DNA of 64,000 bases, taken from NCBI GenBank assembly GCA_000169395.1, contig AAXZ01000002.1, positions 558,001-622,000 on the forward strand, written 5' to 3'. This document shows, in pieces, positions 29,470 to 37,590 of this stretch (positions within the stretch are counted from its first letter, which is position 1; the number at the start of each line of letters is the position of its first letter). The translations under genes and the position numbers were made by a program. Source of the DNA: Rhodobacteraceae bacterium HTCC2150 (GTDB lineage Bacteria; Pseudomonadota; Alphaproteobacteria; Rhodobacterales; Rhodobacteraceae). Below the pieces are notes generated by a model, which saw only the letters and a list, made by a program, of their open reading frames with translations, was not told the DNA's origin and did no database searches.

Positions 29470-29496
29470 TTGTCACTCACCTCGTGTGAGTGATAA
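29470..29496. promoter_or_regulatory. CIRCE-like HrcA operator upstream of groES
   Basis: The sequence TTGTCACTC-N9-GAGTGATAA matches the CIRCE consensus TTAGCACTC-N9-GAGTGCTAA at 15 of 18 positions, with the exact 9-bp spacer. CIRCE binds the HrcA repressor and controls groESL heat-shock induction in many alphaproteobacteria. It ends 34 bp upstream of the groES start. The inner part is even more symmetric (TCACTCAC/GTGAGTGA). hrcA itself is not in the window. Confidence 0.83.
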
Positions 29497-29503
29497 CGAA
29501 TAG

Positions 29504-29532
29504 TACTTAGGCAAGGGGTTGAGGCGAGTCAA
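29504..29532 (-). promoter_or_regulatory. Probable sigma-70-type promoter of groES-groEL
   Basis: On the minus strand TTGACT (29527-29532) is followed after 17 bp by TAAGTA (29504-29509). The -35 box is good and the -10 box is weak. The CIRCE-like operator lies immediately downstream, which is the usual arrangement and the main reason to accept this promoter. Confidence 0.5.
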
Positions 29533-29691
29533 CCTTAGTGCGTGGAAAATAGCCAAAAACCTCTAACACGCGATTTTAACCCTGTTTGAAACAATGAAAT
29601 ATCATTTGTCTCTTTGCATTCGATAATTCAAGAGTTATTCATATCCAGCACCTAAATTCGTCTAGTAAATTCAATCGGGGACGCCCCATCA

Positions 29692-31644
29692 ATGTCAGTA
29701 GAAAAAAAACTGATGCTGGCCAAAAAAATGGCCAAAAACGGGCAAATAGAAGCCGCTCGCGATCTTTTCCAATCGGTTCTGGACAAATTTCCAAAAAATA
29801 GGCGCGCAATTGACGGTTTGAAAAAATTACCAGCAAATAGTGGCGCTGGTGGTTCTGGCATTCCTAAAATACAACTAAACGGCCTCATTCAGTTGTTTAA
29901 CGATGGCAACTTTCAAACCGTAGTCAAACAGGCATTAAAGCTATCCCAAATCTATCCAAGAGAAGCACCGCTTTTCGGATTATTGGGTGCCTCATTTCTT
30001 CGTTTAAACCAACATGATGAAGCCGTTTCTAATTACGAAAAATCCTTGAACCTAAATTTAACGTCGACTGAATTAAAAGTAAGCCTTGGCTATGCGTTGA
30101 TCAAAGCAGATCGTGCTTTCGAAGCGATTGAAAAATTGAAAGCAGTAGTTGATGAAAACCCTAACTTTGAACATGCTCATTTGAACCTTGGTTTGGCATA
30201 CAAAGCCACAATCGAGTTTGAGTTGGCACAAAAATGCTTTGAAAAAGTGCACCAAATAAATCCCAAATCCACCGACGGACTATTTAATCTTGCAAACATA
30301 CTTGCACAAATAGATGATTTTGATGCGGCCGATCGCACTTATGAAAAAGCTATGGAACTGGCGCCACGTCGGGCCGACATCGCATACAATCGGGCGCATG
30401 CTTTGGAACGCGCGGGACGCTATGAAGCTGCACTAGAATTTTACAAAATCTCCTTGAACATAAACCCAAATCAAGCATCGGCATTGAACAACATCGCCGT
30501 AATTCACAAAATGCAAGGCAACAAAAAAGAAGCGCGACGCTCCTTCGAGAGCGCCCTGACGATAGCACCTGATGAGGCTGAACTGCACCGTAATTTGACC
30601 ACAGTCAAAACTTTCCGGTCAGGCGACCCGCATATTTCACAGATTTCCCGGTTATTAAACGACACAAAAACAAGCGAATTGAATAAAATGCACCTCAGAT
30701 TTGCGATGGCAAAGGCGCAAGAGGATTTGGGTGATTATCAAACCGCTTACTCCAGCTATGTTTCTGCAAACCAATTGCGAAAAACTGTCTTTGAATACGA
30801 CCTGAAAGACGATTTGGACGAGTTTAAAGCCATCAAAAACTGTTTTTTGGAATGGTCAAAGGACAAACCCCAATCCAATACAAATCCGTTTCCAACGACA
30901 AAACGCGCAGTTTTCATTTTAGGGATGCCACGTTCAGGTACTTCATTAGTTGAAAAAATTCTTGCCAGTCATCCAAAAGTTTACGGAGCTGGCGAATTGG
31001 AATTTTTGAACTCTTCCGTAAATTCAATTCAATGGAAGAAAAATGGCCTAAATCAGGACAATGTTCAAAAAATAGCCAATCATTATCGTGACGCAGTGAA
31101 TGCTATTTCAACCGAAAAAACTGTAATAACTGACAAAATGCCTTTGAACTTTCGATGGGTTGGCTTTGCTATTGCGGCTCTTCCCGACGCAAAAATCTTG
31201 CATGTTCATCGCGACCCCATTGCAACATGTTGGTCAATTTTCAAGCATTACTTCAACACAACAGGCAATGGTTTTGGCTATAACATTGATGATCTTGTTG
31301 GTTATTACCAAGCGTATTTAGATTTAATGCTATTTTGGCATGATAGATTTCCTGAACGTATCGTAGATATTGACTATGAAAATTTGACGAAAAATCAAGA
31401 AATAATTTCGCGAAAAATCGTAAGTTCTGCAGCATTAAATTGGGATCCGGCATGCCTTGAATTTCAGCATTCAAAGCAAGTTGTCGCAACGGCATCAAAC
31501 ATGCAAGTCAATCAGCCAATGTATCAAAACAGTTCAAAGGCTTGGCGTGATTTTCAACCTTGGATTTCACCGCTAGTTGACAAAATTAAAACGATTTCCG
31601 CATCGGGCCAGTATTTGCCTGCCATCCACAGAAAGGGAAAATAG
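29692..31644 (+). CDS. TPR-repeat sulfotransferase
   Basis: This is a 650-aa two-part protein. Residues about 1-330 are tetratricopeptide repeats (for example Y-E-K-S-L-N-L-N, A-L-N-N-I-A-V-I-H-K-M-Q-G-N). Residues about 400-640 are a Sulfotransfer_3 domain that would use PAPS: the 5'-phosphosulfate loop G-M-P-R-S-G-T-S-L-V-E-K is near residue 410, and the 3'-phosphate motif H-R-D-P-I-A-T-C-W-S is near 504. No signal peptide is present. Such fusions are frequent in roseobacters; substrates are unknown and may be surface glycans or peptides. It ends TAGTG, overlapping the next gene by one base. Confidence 0.88.
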   Translation: MSVEKKLMLAKKMAKNGQIEAARDLFQSVLDKFPKNRRAIDGLKKLPANSGAGGSGIPKIQLNGLIQLFNDGNFQTVVKQALKLSQIYPREAPLFGLLGASFLRLNQHDEAVSNYEKSLNLNLTSTELKVSLGYALIKADRAFEAIEKLKAVVDENPNFEHAHLNLGLAYKATIEFELAQKCFEKVHQINPKSTDGLFNLANILAQIDDFDAADRTYEKAMELAPRRADIAYNRAHALERAGRYEAALEFYKISLNINPNQASALNNIAVIHKMQGNKKEARRSFESALTIAPDEAELHRNLTTVKTFRSGDPHISQISRLLNDTKTSELNKMHLRFAMAKAQEDLGDYQTAYSSYVSANQLRKTVFEYDLKDDLDEFKAIKNCFLEWSKDKPQSNTNPFPTTKRAVFILGMPRSGTSLVEKILASHPKVYGAGELEFLNSSVNSIQWKKNGLNQDNVQKIANHYRDAVNAISTEKTVITDKMPLNFRWVGFAIAALPDAKILHVHRDPIATCWSIFKHYFNTTGNGFGYNIDDLVGYYQAYLDLMLFWHDRFPERIVDIDYENLTKNQEIISRKIVSSAALNWDPACLEFQHSKQVVATASNMQVNQPMYQNSSKAWRDFQPWISPLVDKIKTISASGQYLPAIHRKGK

Positions 31645-32648
31645 TGTCAGATTTAAATACATGCGTAATCCTTAAAAGTCGGCCAATCGGCATACCTACG
31701 CCCGAATATTTCGATATCATTGAAAAACCTATTGCAAGTCTGAGCGACGGTCAGGTTTTGGTACGCACGGATTACTGGTCAGTGGAACCCGCTATGCGCG
31801 GTTGGGTGAACGATGCGCCAAACTATTCCCCACCTGTGCCAATCGGTGATGTCATGCGCAGCTTTGCAACGGGCGAAGTGATTAAAAGCCGCGATGCAAA
31901 TTTCGCCGTTGGGGATCAGGTTACAGGTTTATTTGGTTGGCAAACCCATGCGGTGGTTGATGGCACAACGATCAGTCGGAAAATCACCGAGACCGACTTG
32001 CCAAATTCATTGGCATTAGGCGTCTTGGGTATCAACGGCGTCACCGCCTACTGTGGTTTCTTAGATTTGTGCCAACCAACATCGGGTGAAACGGTTGTGG
32101 TTTCGACCGCCGCCGGCGCTGTTGGATCAGCCGTTGGGCAGCTTGCCAAAATCCATGGATGCCGCACAATCGGCATTACGTCGTCCGCCGCCAAAATCGA
32201 CCAATGCAAAAACGACTTTGGATTTGATGAGGCCATTAGCTACAAATCGCCAGATTTCAAAACCGAATTAACCAGCACCCTGCCTGACGGTGTCGATTGC
32301 TATTTTGACAACACGTCTGGGGACATTTCAGATGCCGTCATGTGCCATCTTGCCCTAAATGCACGCATAACAATTTGTGGAACAGCGGCACACAGCGATT
32401 GGGATCCTATTCCAATGGGGCCAAGAGTTCACCGCCAAATGCTGGTTGCGCGGGCCAAAATGCAAGGTTTCTTAGTCTTTGACCACAAAGAGCGTTTTCC
32501 ACATGCGATAAACGCATTGGCAAATTGGGTAAGAGATGGATCACTGAAATATAACGAACACATCTTGGATGGACCGGCTGCCGCCACTGACGCGATTGGC
32601 ATGCTTTATCGAGGCGAGAACACTGGAAAACTTCTGGTTCGCGTTTAA
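31644..32648 (+). CDS. NADP-dependent MDR family oxidoreductase
   Basis: This is a zinc-independent medium-chain reductase of the prostaglandin reductase/CurA type, 334 aa, which typically reduces the double bond of enones with NADPH. It starts with GTG overlapping the preceding stop. The N-terminal region has the family block R-T-D-Y-W-S-V-E-P-A-M-R-G-W, and the cofactor loop is S-T-A-A-G-A-V-G-S-A-V-G. The structural zinc cysteines of alcohol dehydrogenases are absent. Its stop shares TTAA with the convergent DUF2161 gene. Confidence 0.88.
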   Translation: MSDLNTCVILKSRPIGIPTPEYFDIIEKPIASLSDGQVLVRTDYWSVEPAMRGWVNDAPNYSPPVPIGDVMRSFATGEVIKSRDANFAVGDQVTGLFGWQTHAVVDGTTISRKITETDLPNSLALGVLGINGVTAYCGFLDLCQPTSGETVVVSTAAGAVGSAVGQLAKIHGCRTIGITSSAAKIDQCKNDFGFDEAISYKSPDFKTELTSTLPDGVDCYFDNTSGDISDAVMCHLALNARITICGTAAHSDWDPIPMGPRVHRQMLVARAKMQGFLVFDHKERFPHAINALANWVRDGSLKYNEHILDGPAAATDAIGMLYRGENTGKLLVRV

Positions 32649-33337
32649 TTTTCCGCTTTCAGAACCGCATCATCCAGTTCCACTTCACCCAAAGCGGCTA
32701 CCCCCTTGTCAGTTAGCTGATAAATGCCTTTTTCTGCCCGTTCAAACCAGCCGTAGTGATCATCCGCCATGATCCGCGTAGCCCTTGCAACACCTGTGTC
32801 TTTGGCGACGATTGCCCCTTTGCTTGCCCCGTTTTGCGACAAAAACTCGGCCACACGCGTCGCATCCTGACGGTATGCCGTCACAATCGTTCGTCGTGTT
32901 GTACCCCCTTTATTTGGGTCACCAACGCGACGTTCAAATTCACTTAACAATTGTGTCTTGCGAATTTTAGACTTTCTTGGCGCGTAGGGGCCGGGATCTT
33001 GGTGTATTTCCACCAGCCCCGTATCAAGACGAACGGTCATAAACCCAACACCTAACATGCGACACAGCTTACGATTGGCTAACAGGGCTTTGTACTGGGC
33101 GCGCGTCTTGCCACGAGGCACCGCGACATAAACCAAATCACTAATTTTAAGACGTTCAATGGCCTGATGAACCAGCGCAAGAGTGAAACCTAACTTCAAC
33201 TCAACAACCAATGGCGGCTCATCACCACGAACAGCCATCACATCAACCGCGCCAACTTCGCCCTTCACTTCATACCCCTGCCCTTCAAGATAGGCTTTTA
33301 CAGGGTCATAAAGATCGGTCTCACGGGGCTTGTTCAT
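32645..33337 (-). CDS. DUF2161 protein with PD-(D/E)XK-like motif
   Basis: This is a 230-aa protein starting at 33337 (M-N-K-P-R-E-T-D-L-Y); a longer open frame exists but runs across the upstream gene's start region. The core resembles the PD-(D/E)XK nuclease signature: Asp32 in V-D-V-M-A-V, then Glu46 and Lys48 in V-V-E-L-K, followed by H-Q-A-I (His57, Gln58). The C-terminal part looks like a winged-helix domain (R-A-T-R-I-M-A-D-D-H-Y-G-W-F). The family is annotated in databases as DUF2161, sometimes as phosphodiesterase. Actual activity is unknown. It is divergent from the Mn pyrophosphatase gene. Confidence 0.82.
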   Translation of the reverse strand: MNKPRETDLYDPVKAYLEGQGYEVKGEVGAVDVMAVRGDEPPLVVELKLGFTLALVHQAIERLKISDLVYVAVPRGKTRAQYKALLANRKLCRMLGVGFMTVRLDTGLVEIHQDPGPYAPRKSKIRKTQLLSEFERRVGDPNKGGTTRRTIVTAYRQDATRVAEFLSQNGASKGAIVAKDTGVARATRIMADDHYGWFERAEKGIYQLTDKGVAALGEVELDDAVLKAEN

Positions 33338-33511
33338 AAGCTTTTCTACCCGACGATACCCGGCGAATCTAGTCACCAATCCGGGACAATTCTGACGCTT
33401 ATCAAAATGAAATATTGTCTTGCTTATCCCCGCGACGTTTTCCCTTGGTGACAAGCTTGCTGCACCTGCATATAAGGCGGCAAACTCAATGCATTTGAAT
33501 GGGAACTTGCA

Positions 33512-34429
33512 ATGACCACCTTCGTTTTTGGCCATAAATCACCTGACACAGACACAACTGGCGCTGCCCTTATTTGGGCATGGTACCTGAATGAAACCGG
33601 CACCGATGCCGCGGCACGCCTTTTGGGCGAACCAAACACAGAGGCGGCATTTGTGCTTAAGCGTTGGTCATTTGAACAACCAGAAATCATCGCTGACGTC
33701 GAAGACGATCAAGACGTTGTAATTGTTGACACAAATAATCCAGCTGAGTTGCCTGCAAATATCAACAACGCAAACGTAACAGCCATCATCGATCACCATA
33801 AACTGGTTGGCGGTTTGGAAACCAAAGGTCCGATTGATATCACAATTCGCCCTGTTGCCTGCACCGTCACAATCATGTTCGATTTGATGGGTGATTTGGC
33901 GGCTAAAATGCCTGAAAACATCAAGGGTGCCATGTTATCTTGCATTATTTCCGACACGCTTGAATTCCGCTCGCCAACAACAACAGCGCAAGACACTGAG
34001 TTGGCCGAAAAACTAGCTGCTGATTTGGGCATCTCGATCCCTGAATACGCCGCAGAAATGTTTGCTGCAAAATCTGACGTTTCGCGTTTTTCCGATGCTG
34101 AACTTTTGCGCATGGACAGCAAAAAATACGGCGTCGGTGACACTAAATTCCGCGTATCTGTGTTGGAAACAACGACACCCGCCACTGTGCTTGATCGTAA
34201 GGACAGCATCATGGAAGCAATGGAAACTGTCGCATCAGAAGACGGCGTAGACCAAGTTCTTTTATTCGTTGTCGACATTCTGAAAGAAGAAGCAACAATG
34301 TTGATCCCAAATGATTTGACGAAATCAGTAGCCGAAAAATCGTTTTCAACTACCGTATCAGGTGACACTGTTGTGCTGCCGGGTGTTGTTTCTCGTAAGA
34401 AACAAATCATCCCGTCTTTGGCAGTATAA
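33512..34429 (+). CDS. ppaC: Manganese-dependent inorganic pyrophosphatase (family II)
   Basis: This enzyme hydrolyses pyrophosphate to phosphate in the cytoplasm. It is a 305-aa DHH-family enzyme: F-G-H-K-S-P-D-T-D at the N-terminus supplies metal ligands, V-D-T-N-N is the second aspartate motif, and I-D-H-H-K-L is the DHH motif. The C-terminal DHHA2 domain keeps S-R-K-K-Q near the end. Family II enzymes use Mn or Co and are faster than the family I enzyme. A terminator follows 16 bp after the stop. Confidence 0.95.
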   Translation: MTTFVFGHKSPDTDTTGAALIWAWYLNETGTDAAARLLGEPNTEAAFVLKRWSFEQPEIIADVEDDQDVVIVDTNNPAELPANINNANVTAIIDHHKLVGGLETKGPIDITIRPVACTVTIMFDLMGDLAAKMPENIKGAMLSCIISDTLEFRSPTTTAQDTELAEKLAADLGISIPEYAAEMFAAKSDVSRFSDAELLRMDSKKYGVGDTKFRVSVLETTTPATVLDRKDSIMEAMETVASEDGVDQVLLFVVDILKEEATMLIPNDLTKSVAEKSFSTTVSGDTVVLPGVVSRKKQIIPSLAV

Positions 34430-34444
34430 AACCAAATATCAAGC

Positions 34445-34468
34445 AAAACCCGCGACCAGCGGGTTTTT
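34445..34468 (+). terminator. Intrinsic terminator after ppaC
   Basis: AAAACCCGC and GCGGGTTTT form a 9-bp stem around the loop GACCA and run into a T tract (T5 then CATTTT). It separates ppaC from the HAD-hydrolase gene 33 bp downstream. Confidence 0.85.
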
Positions 34469-34500
34469 CATTTTAGGAACAACACCCAAGGAAAAGTGCA

Positions 34501-35373
34501 TTGACACAAATCATCGAAAACCTCGCAGATGTATCCGCAAGATATAAGGCGTTATTCGTTGATCTTTGGGGCTGTGTTCATAACGGCATCACCCCTTTTC
34601 CTGATGCTGTGGCCGCGTTGCAAGCATACCGCAAAACGGGTGGCAAAGTAATTCTTGTCACCAACGCGCCACGTCCGCGCGCCAGCGTAGAAACTCAGCT
34701 GACAGCAATGGGTCTGCCCACTGACAGCTGGGATGTTATTGCCACATCTGGTGATTCAGCGCGTTCAGCTATGTATCGCGGTGCGGTCGGTAACAAAGTC
34801 TACTTCATCGGCGAGGACAAAGATCAGAGCTTTTTCTCACCTTTAAACCTAATAGAAGACGCGGCCGAAATAACGAAAGTGCCATTAGATCAGGCCGAAG
34901 GCATTGTGTGCTGTGGTCCGTTTGATGCCCAGGCTGATCCCGACGTTTACCGTGCTGATTTTCTTTACGCTAAAAACAAAGGTCTAAAACTTTTGTGCGC
35001 AAATCCCGACATCGTTGTTGATCGGGGTGAAACCCGTGAATGGTGTGCAGGCGCATTGGCCAAACTTTACACTGAAATGGGCGGTGAAAGCCTGTATTTC
35101 GGCAAACCCCATCCCCCAATCTATGATCTTGCGCGTCGTCGCCTTACGGCCTTGGGTGATAATATTCCTGACAGCGAAATTCTGGCCATTGGTGACGGAA
35201 TTTTCACCGATGTTTCAGGCGCCATGGGCGAAGATTTGGATGCGTTGTTCATTACCGGTGGATTGGCGGCTGCAGAAACAGCAACCAAATCACAGCCAAA
35301 CCCAGAACTGTTAAAGACATTTTTGGAACAATCCATGCTCAGCCCAACTTATGCGATTGGCTTTCTGCGCTAG
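34501..35373 (+). CDS. TIGR01459 family HAD-type hydrolase
   Basis: This is a haloacid-dehalogenase superfamily phosphatase of subclass IIA, 290 aa. The nucleophile motif is V-D-L-W-G-C-V-H-N-G, motif II is V-T-N-A-P, the conserved lysine is in F-G-K-P-H-P-P and motif IV is I-G-D-G-I-F-T-D. The start is TTG preceded by AAGGAAA; no ATG fits the family N-terminus. The family often sits near maoC and ribF in alphaproteobacteria, as here, but the physiological substrate is unknown. Confidence 0.87.
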   Translation: MTQIIENLADVSARYKALFVDLWGCVHNGITPFPDAVAALQAYRKTGGKVILVTNAPRPRASVETQLTAMGLPTDSWDVIATSGDSARSAMYRGAVGNKVYFIGEDKDQSFFSPLNLIEDAAEITKVPLDQAEGIVCCGPFDAQADPDVYRADFLYAKNKGLKLLCANPDIVVDRGETREWCAGALAKLYTEMGGESLYFGKPHPPIYDLARRRLTALGDNIPDSEILAIGDGIFTDVSGAMGEDLDALFITGGLAAAETATKSQPNPELLKTFLEQSMLSPTYAIGFLR

Positions 35374-35700
35374 TCGATTTTTTTGCTTTGGGTGCTCACG
35401 GTTGACCCGAATTTTTCCTTACGGCAACTTCACCTGTTCACAGGAAAAGAGAATCAGGCTTCAACGCCCAATGAGATAGTTGTGCTTGATCACATCATCC
35501 TGAATTCAATCAGATTAGAACCGACTTTCGCACGCAATCTCTACTATTTTGCCACGAAACAAGCTTATTCCCGTTCACATCGAACATTTTGCCTTGAAAT
35601 TGCTGCGGCTGCAAAGTAATAAAGTTACAATATGTAAAGCATAAACGAATATATGTTTCACAACAATTTGCGTAACACCAGCTAAACTGGAAACCTTTTG
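35374..35700. other. Intergenic gap, no gene seen
   Basis: About 327 bp between the HAD hydrolase and MaoC genes. One open frame of 78 codons (35383-35619) starts at TTG without a ribosome site and has no recognisable features. The sequence is AT-rich towards maoC and probably carries its promoter, but I cannot point to convincing boxes. No terminator hairpin is obvious. Confidence 0.6.
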
Positions 35701-36144
35701 ATGTTAGATAATATGCCTCGTGGCACCATCGTAATTGAGGAAATGTCCGTTGGGATGAGCCGTCACCTGACCAAAGTCGTCACCGACGAAGACATCGAAA
35801 TGTTTGCAAAAATTTCAACAGACCATAATCCAGTACATTTGGATGATGATTATGCGCGCGACACAATCTTTGGTGGTCGAATTGCTCATGGCATGCTGAC
35901 GGCAGGATTGATATCTGCGGTTATTGGCGAACAATTACCAGGCCACGGCACCGTTTATATGGGACAGTCGCTAAAGTTCCTAGCGCCCGTCCGCCCTGGT
36001 GATGCCGTCCGCGCAGAAGTGACTGTAACAGCAATAGATCACGCCAAACGCCGTGTGACCCTTGATTGTCGCTGTAAGGTAGGGGATAGAACTGTCTTAA
36101 AGGGCGAAGCGACCGTTTTGGCGCCAAGCGCGAAATTCGACTGA
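35701..36144 (+). CDS. MaoC family dehydratase (enoyl-CoA hydratase type)
   Basis: This is a 147-aa hot-dog fold protein. The hydratase-2 motif is clear: F-A-K-I-S-T-D-H-N-P-V-H contains the catalytic Asp and His, and G-R-I-A-H-G-M-L follows. Members hydrate (R)-specific enoyl-CoA or act on related acyl thioesters. I use the ATG at 35701; an ATG at 35713 is also possible. It lies 45 bp upstream of ribF on the same strand. Confidence 0.9.
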   Translation: MLDNMPRGTIVIEEMSVGMSRHLTKVVTDEDIEMFAKISTDHNPVHLDDDYARDTIFGGRIAHGMLTAGLISAVIGEQLPGHGTVYMGQSLKFLAPVRPGDAVRAEVTVTAIDHAKRRVTLDCRCKVGDRTVLKGEATVLAPSAKFD

Positions 36145-36189
36145 TAACAACCCATCGGCCCCTTAGGTCCTTGGGACCGTGGACCAAAT

Positions 36190-37128
36190 ATGCAGATTTT
36201 CACCCATTGGAATGATCTTCCCGCTTCGGCCAAAGGCGGAAGTGCAGTTATTGGAAACTTTGATGGCGTGCATCGCGGACATCAGGCTGTTTTGGATATT
36301 GCTCGTAAACGGGCCAAGGACAACGATATACCCCTTGGTGTTTTGACGTTTGATCCGCACCCGCGGCAATTTTTTGCGCCGGATGCACCCGAATTTCGCT
36401 TAATGAACAACGAGGCCAAAGCAAATCGTTTGGCAAAACTTGGTGTTGATTACCTGTACCAATTGCCTTTTGACAAAATCATGTCGTCATTTACCGCTCG
36501 CGAATTTGCAAAAACGGTGATCGCCGAGGGTTTGGGCCTGTCCCACATCGTAATCGGCGCAGATTTTTGTTTCGGCAAGGGCCGCCTTGGCACGGCTCAA
36601 GATTTGGTCGATTTTGGCACACAATTTGGTTTTGATGTCACAATCGCCCCCTTATTGAAGGCCGACAGCGATTATATTTCCTCTACCTCGATACGCCGAG
36701 CGTTGGCCGAAGGTGATCCGGCAATCGCTTCTGATATGCTTGGCCATTGGCACCGGATTGAAGGCGAAGTAATCCACGGGGAAAAACGCGGTCGTGAATT
36801 GGGTTTTCCCACGGCAAACATGTCGGTTAAGGGGCTGCATTTACCAAAGTTCGGCGTTTACGCAGTATTTGCTACTATTTTGGATGGGCCTTATCAGGGT
36901 GTATATCAAGGGGCCGCGTCACTCGGCATTCGCCCTATGTTTGGCGAAAACACGCCAAATCTTGAGACGTATCTTTTTGATTTTGACGGTGATCTGTACG
37001 GCACCCACATTTCCATCGCGCTTGTTGAATACCTAAGAGGCGAAGAAAAATTTGATGGGCTAGATGCATTGATTGATCAGATGACGCTGGATTGCGATCG
37101 CGCCCGCAAGGTTCTGGCCAATGCCTGA
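36190..37128 (+). CDS. ribF: Bifunctional riboflavin kinase/FAD synthetase
   Basis: This enzyme phosphorylates riboflavin to FMN and adenylates it to FAD. The 312-aa protein has an N-terminal nucleotidyltransferase domain (G-N-F-D-G-V-H-R-G-H, F-D-P-H-P-R and S-S-T-S-I-R) and a C-terminal kinase domain (G-R-E-L-G-F-P-T-A-N). FAD supply fits the several flavoenzymes of this window, but the gene is housekeeping. It overlaps the YcgN gene by 8 bp. Confidence 0.96.
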   Translation: MQIFTHWNDLPASAKGGSAVIGNFDGVHRGHQAVLDIARKRAKDNDIPLGVLTFDPHPRQFFAPDAPEFRLMNNEAKANRLAKLGVDYLYQLPFDKIMSSFTAREFAKTVIAEGLGLSHIVIGADFCFGKGRLGTAQDLVDFGTQFGFDVTIAPLLKADSDYISSTSIRRALAEGDPAIASDMLGHWHRIEGEVIHGEKRGRELGFPTANMSVKGLHLPKFGVYAVFATILDGPYQGVYQGAASLGIRPMFGENTPNLETYLFDFDGDLYGTHISIALVEYLRGEEKFDGLDALIDQMTLDCDRARKVLANA

Positions 37129-37588
37129 ACCAATCAAGCGCAAAGGCGTGCGAGCGAAATTTTGGGAAAAAATCCCGCTCGAAAAGATGACCAATGACGA
37201 ATGGGAATCCCTTTGTGATGGTTGCGGCAAATGCTGCCTTAATAAATTAGAGGACGAAGAATCCGGTCGGGTTGCATTTACCAGAATAGCTTGCCGTCTT
37301 CTTGATGATCATAGCTGTCGCTGTGGGCAATATGAAATTCGTCGCCAGTTTGTGCCAAATTGCGTTCAACTTACCCCCGAAGCCTTGCCAAACGTGGCCT
37401 ATTGGCTGCCAAGCACCTGTGCCTACCGCCTCATTTTTGAAAACAAACCCCTTGCAGATTGGCACCCTTTGATTTCTGGTTCTTCTGAATCGGTACACGA
37501 CGAGGGCATGTCAGTTCGCGGATGGACAATACCAGAATTTGATGTCGATGAAGACGACTGGGAAGAATACATAATAGAGGACTTATAG
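37121..37588 (+). CDS. YcgN family cysteine-cluster protein
   Basis: This is a 155-aa protein of UPF0260/YkgJ type. Conserved cysteines occur as C-D-G-C-G-K-C-C, then a cysteine in R-I-A-C-R-L-L and C-R-C-G-Q-Y, and later V-P-N-C-V-Q and S-T-C-A-Y-R. They probably bind zinc or an Fe-S cluster. The function is unknown. It overlaps ribF by 8 bp and lies 2 bp before the threonine aldolase gene, so the three are probably translated from one message. Confidence 0.9.
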   Translation: MPEPIKRKGVRAKFWEKIPLEKMTNDEWESLCDGCGKCCLNKLEDEESGRVAFTRIACRLLDDHSCRCGQYEIRRQFVPNCVQLTPEALPNVAYWLPSTCAYRLIFENKPLADWHPLISGSSESVHDEGMSVRGWTIPEFDVDEDDWEEYIIEDL

Positions 37589-37590
37589 AA

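Noticed and set aside
35383-35619. 78-codon open frame between the HAD hydrolase and maoC
   Set aside because: It has a TTG start without a ribosome site, no hydrophobic or charged pattern and no family. It is more likely promoter DNA.
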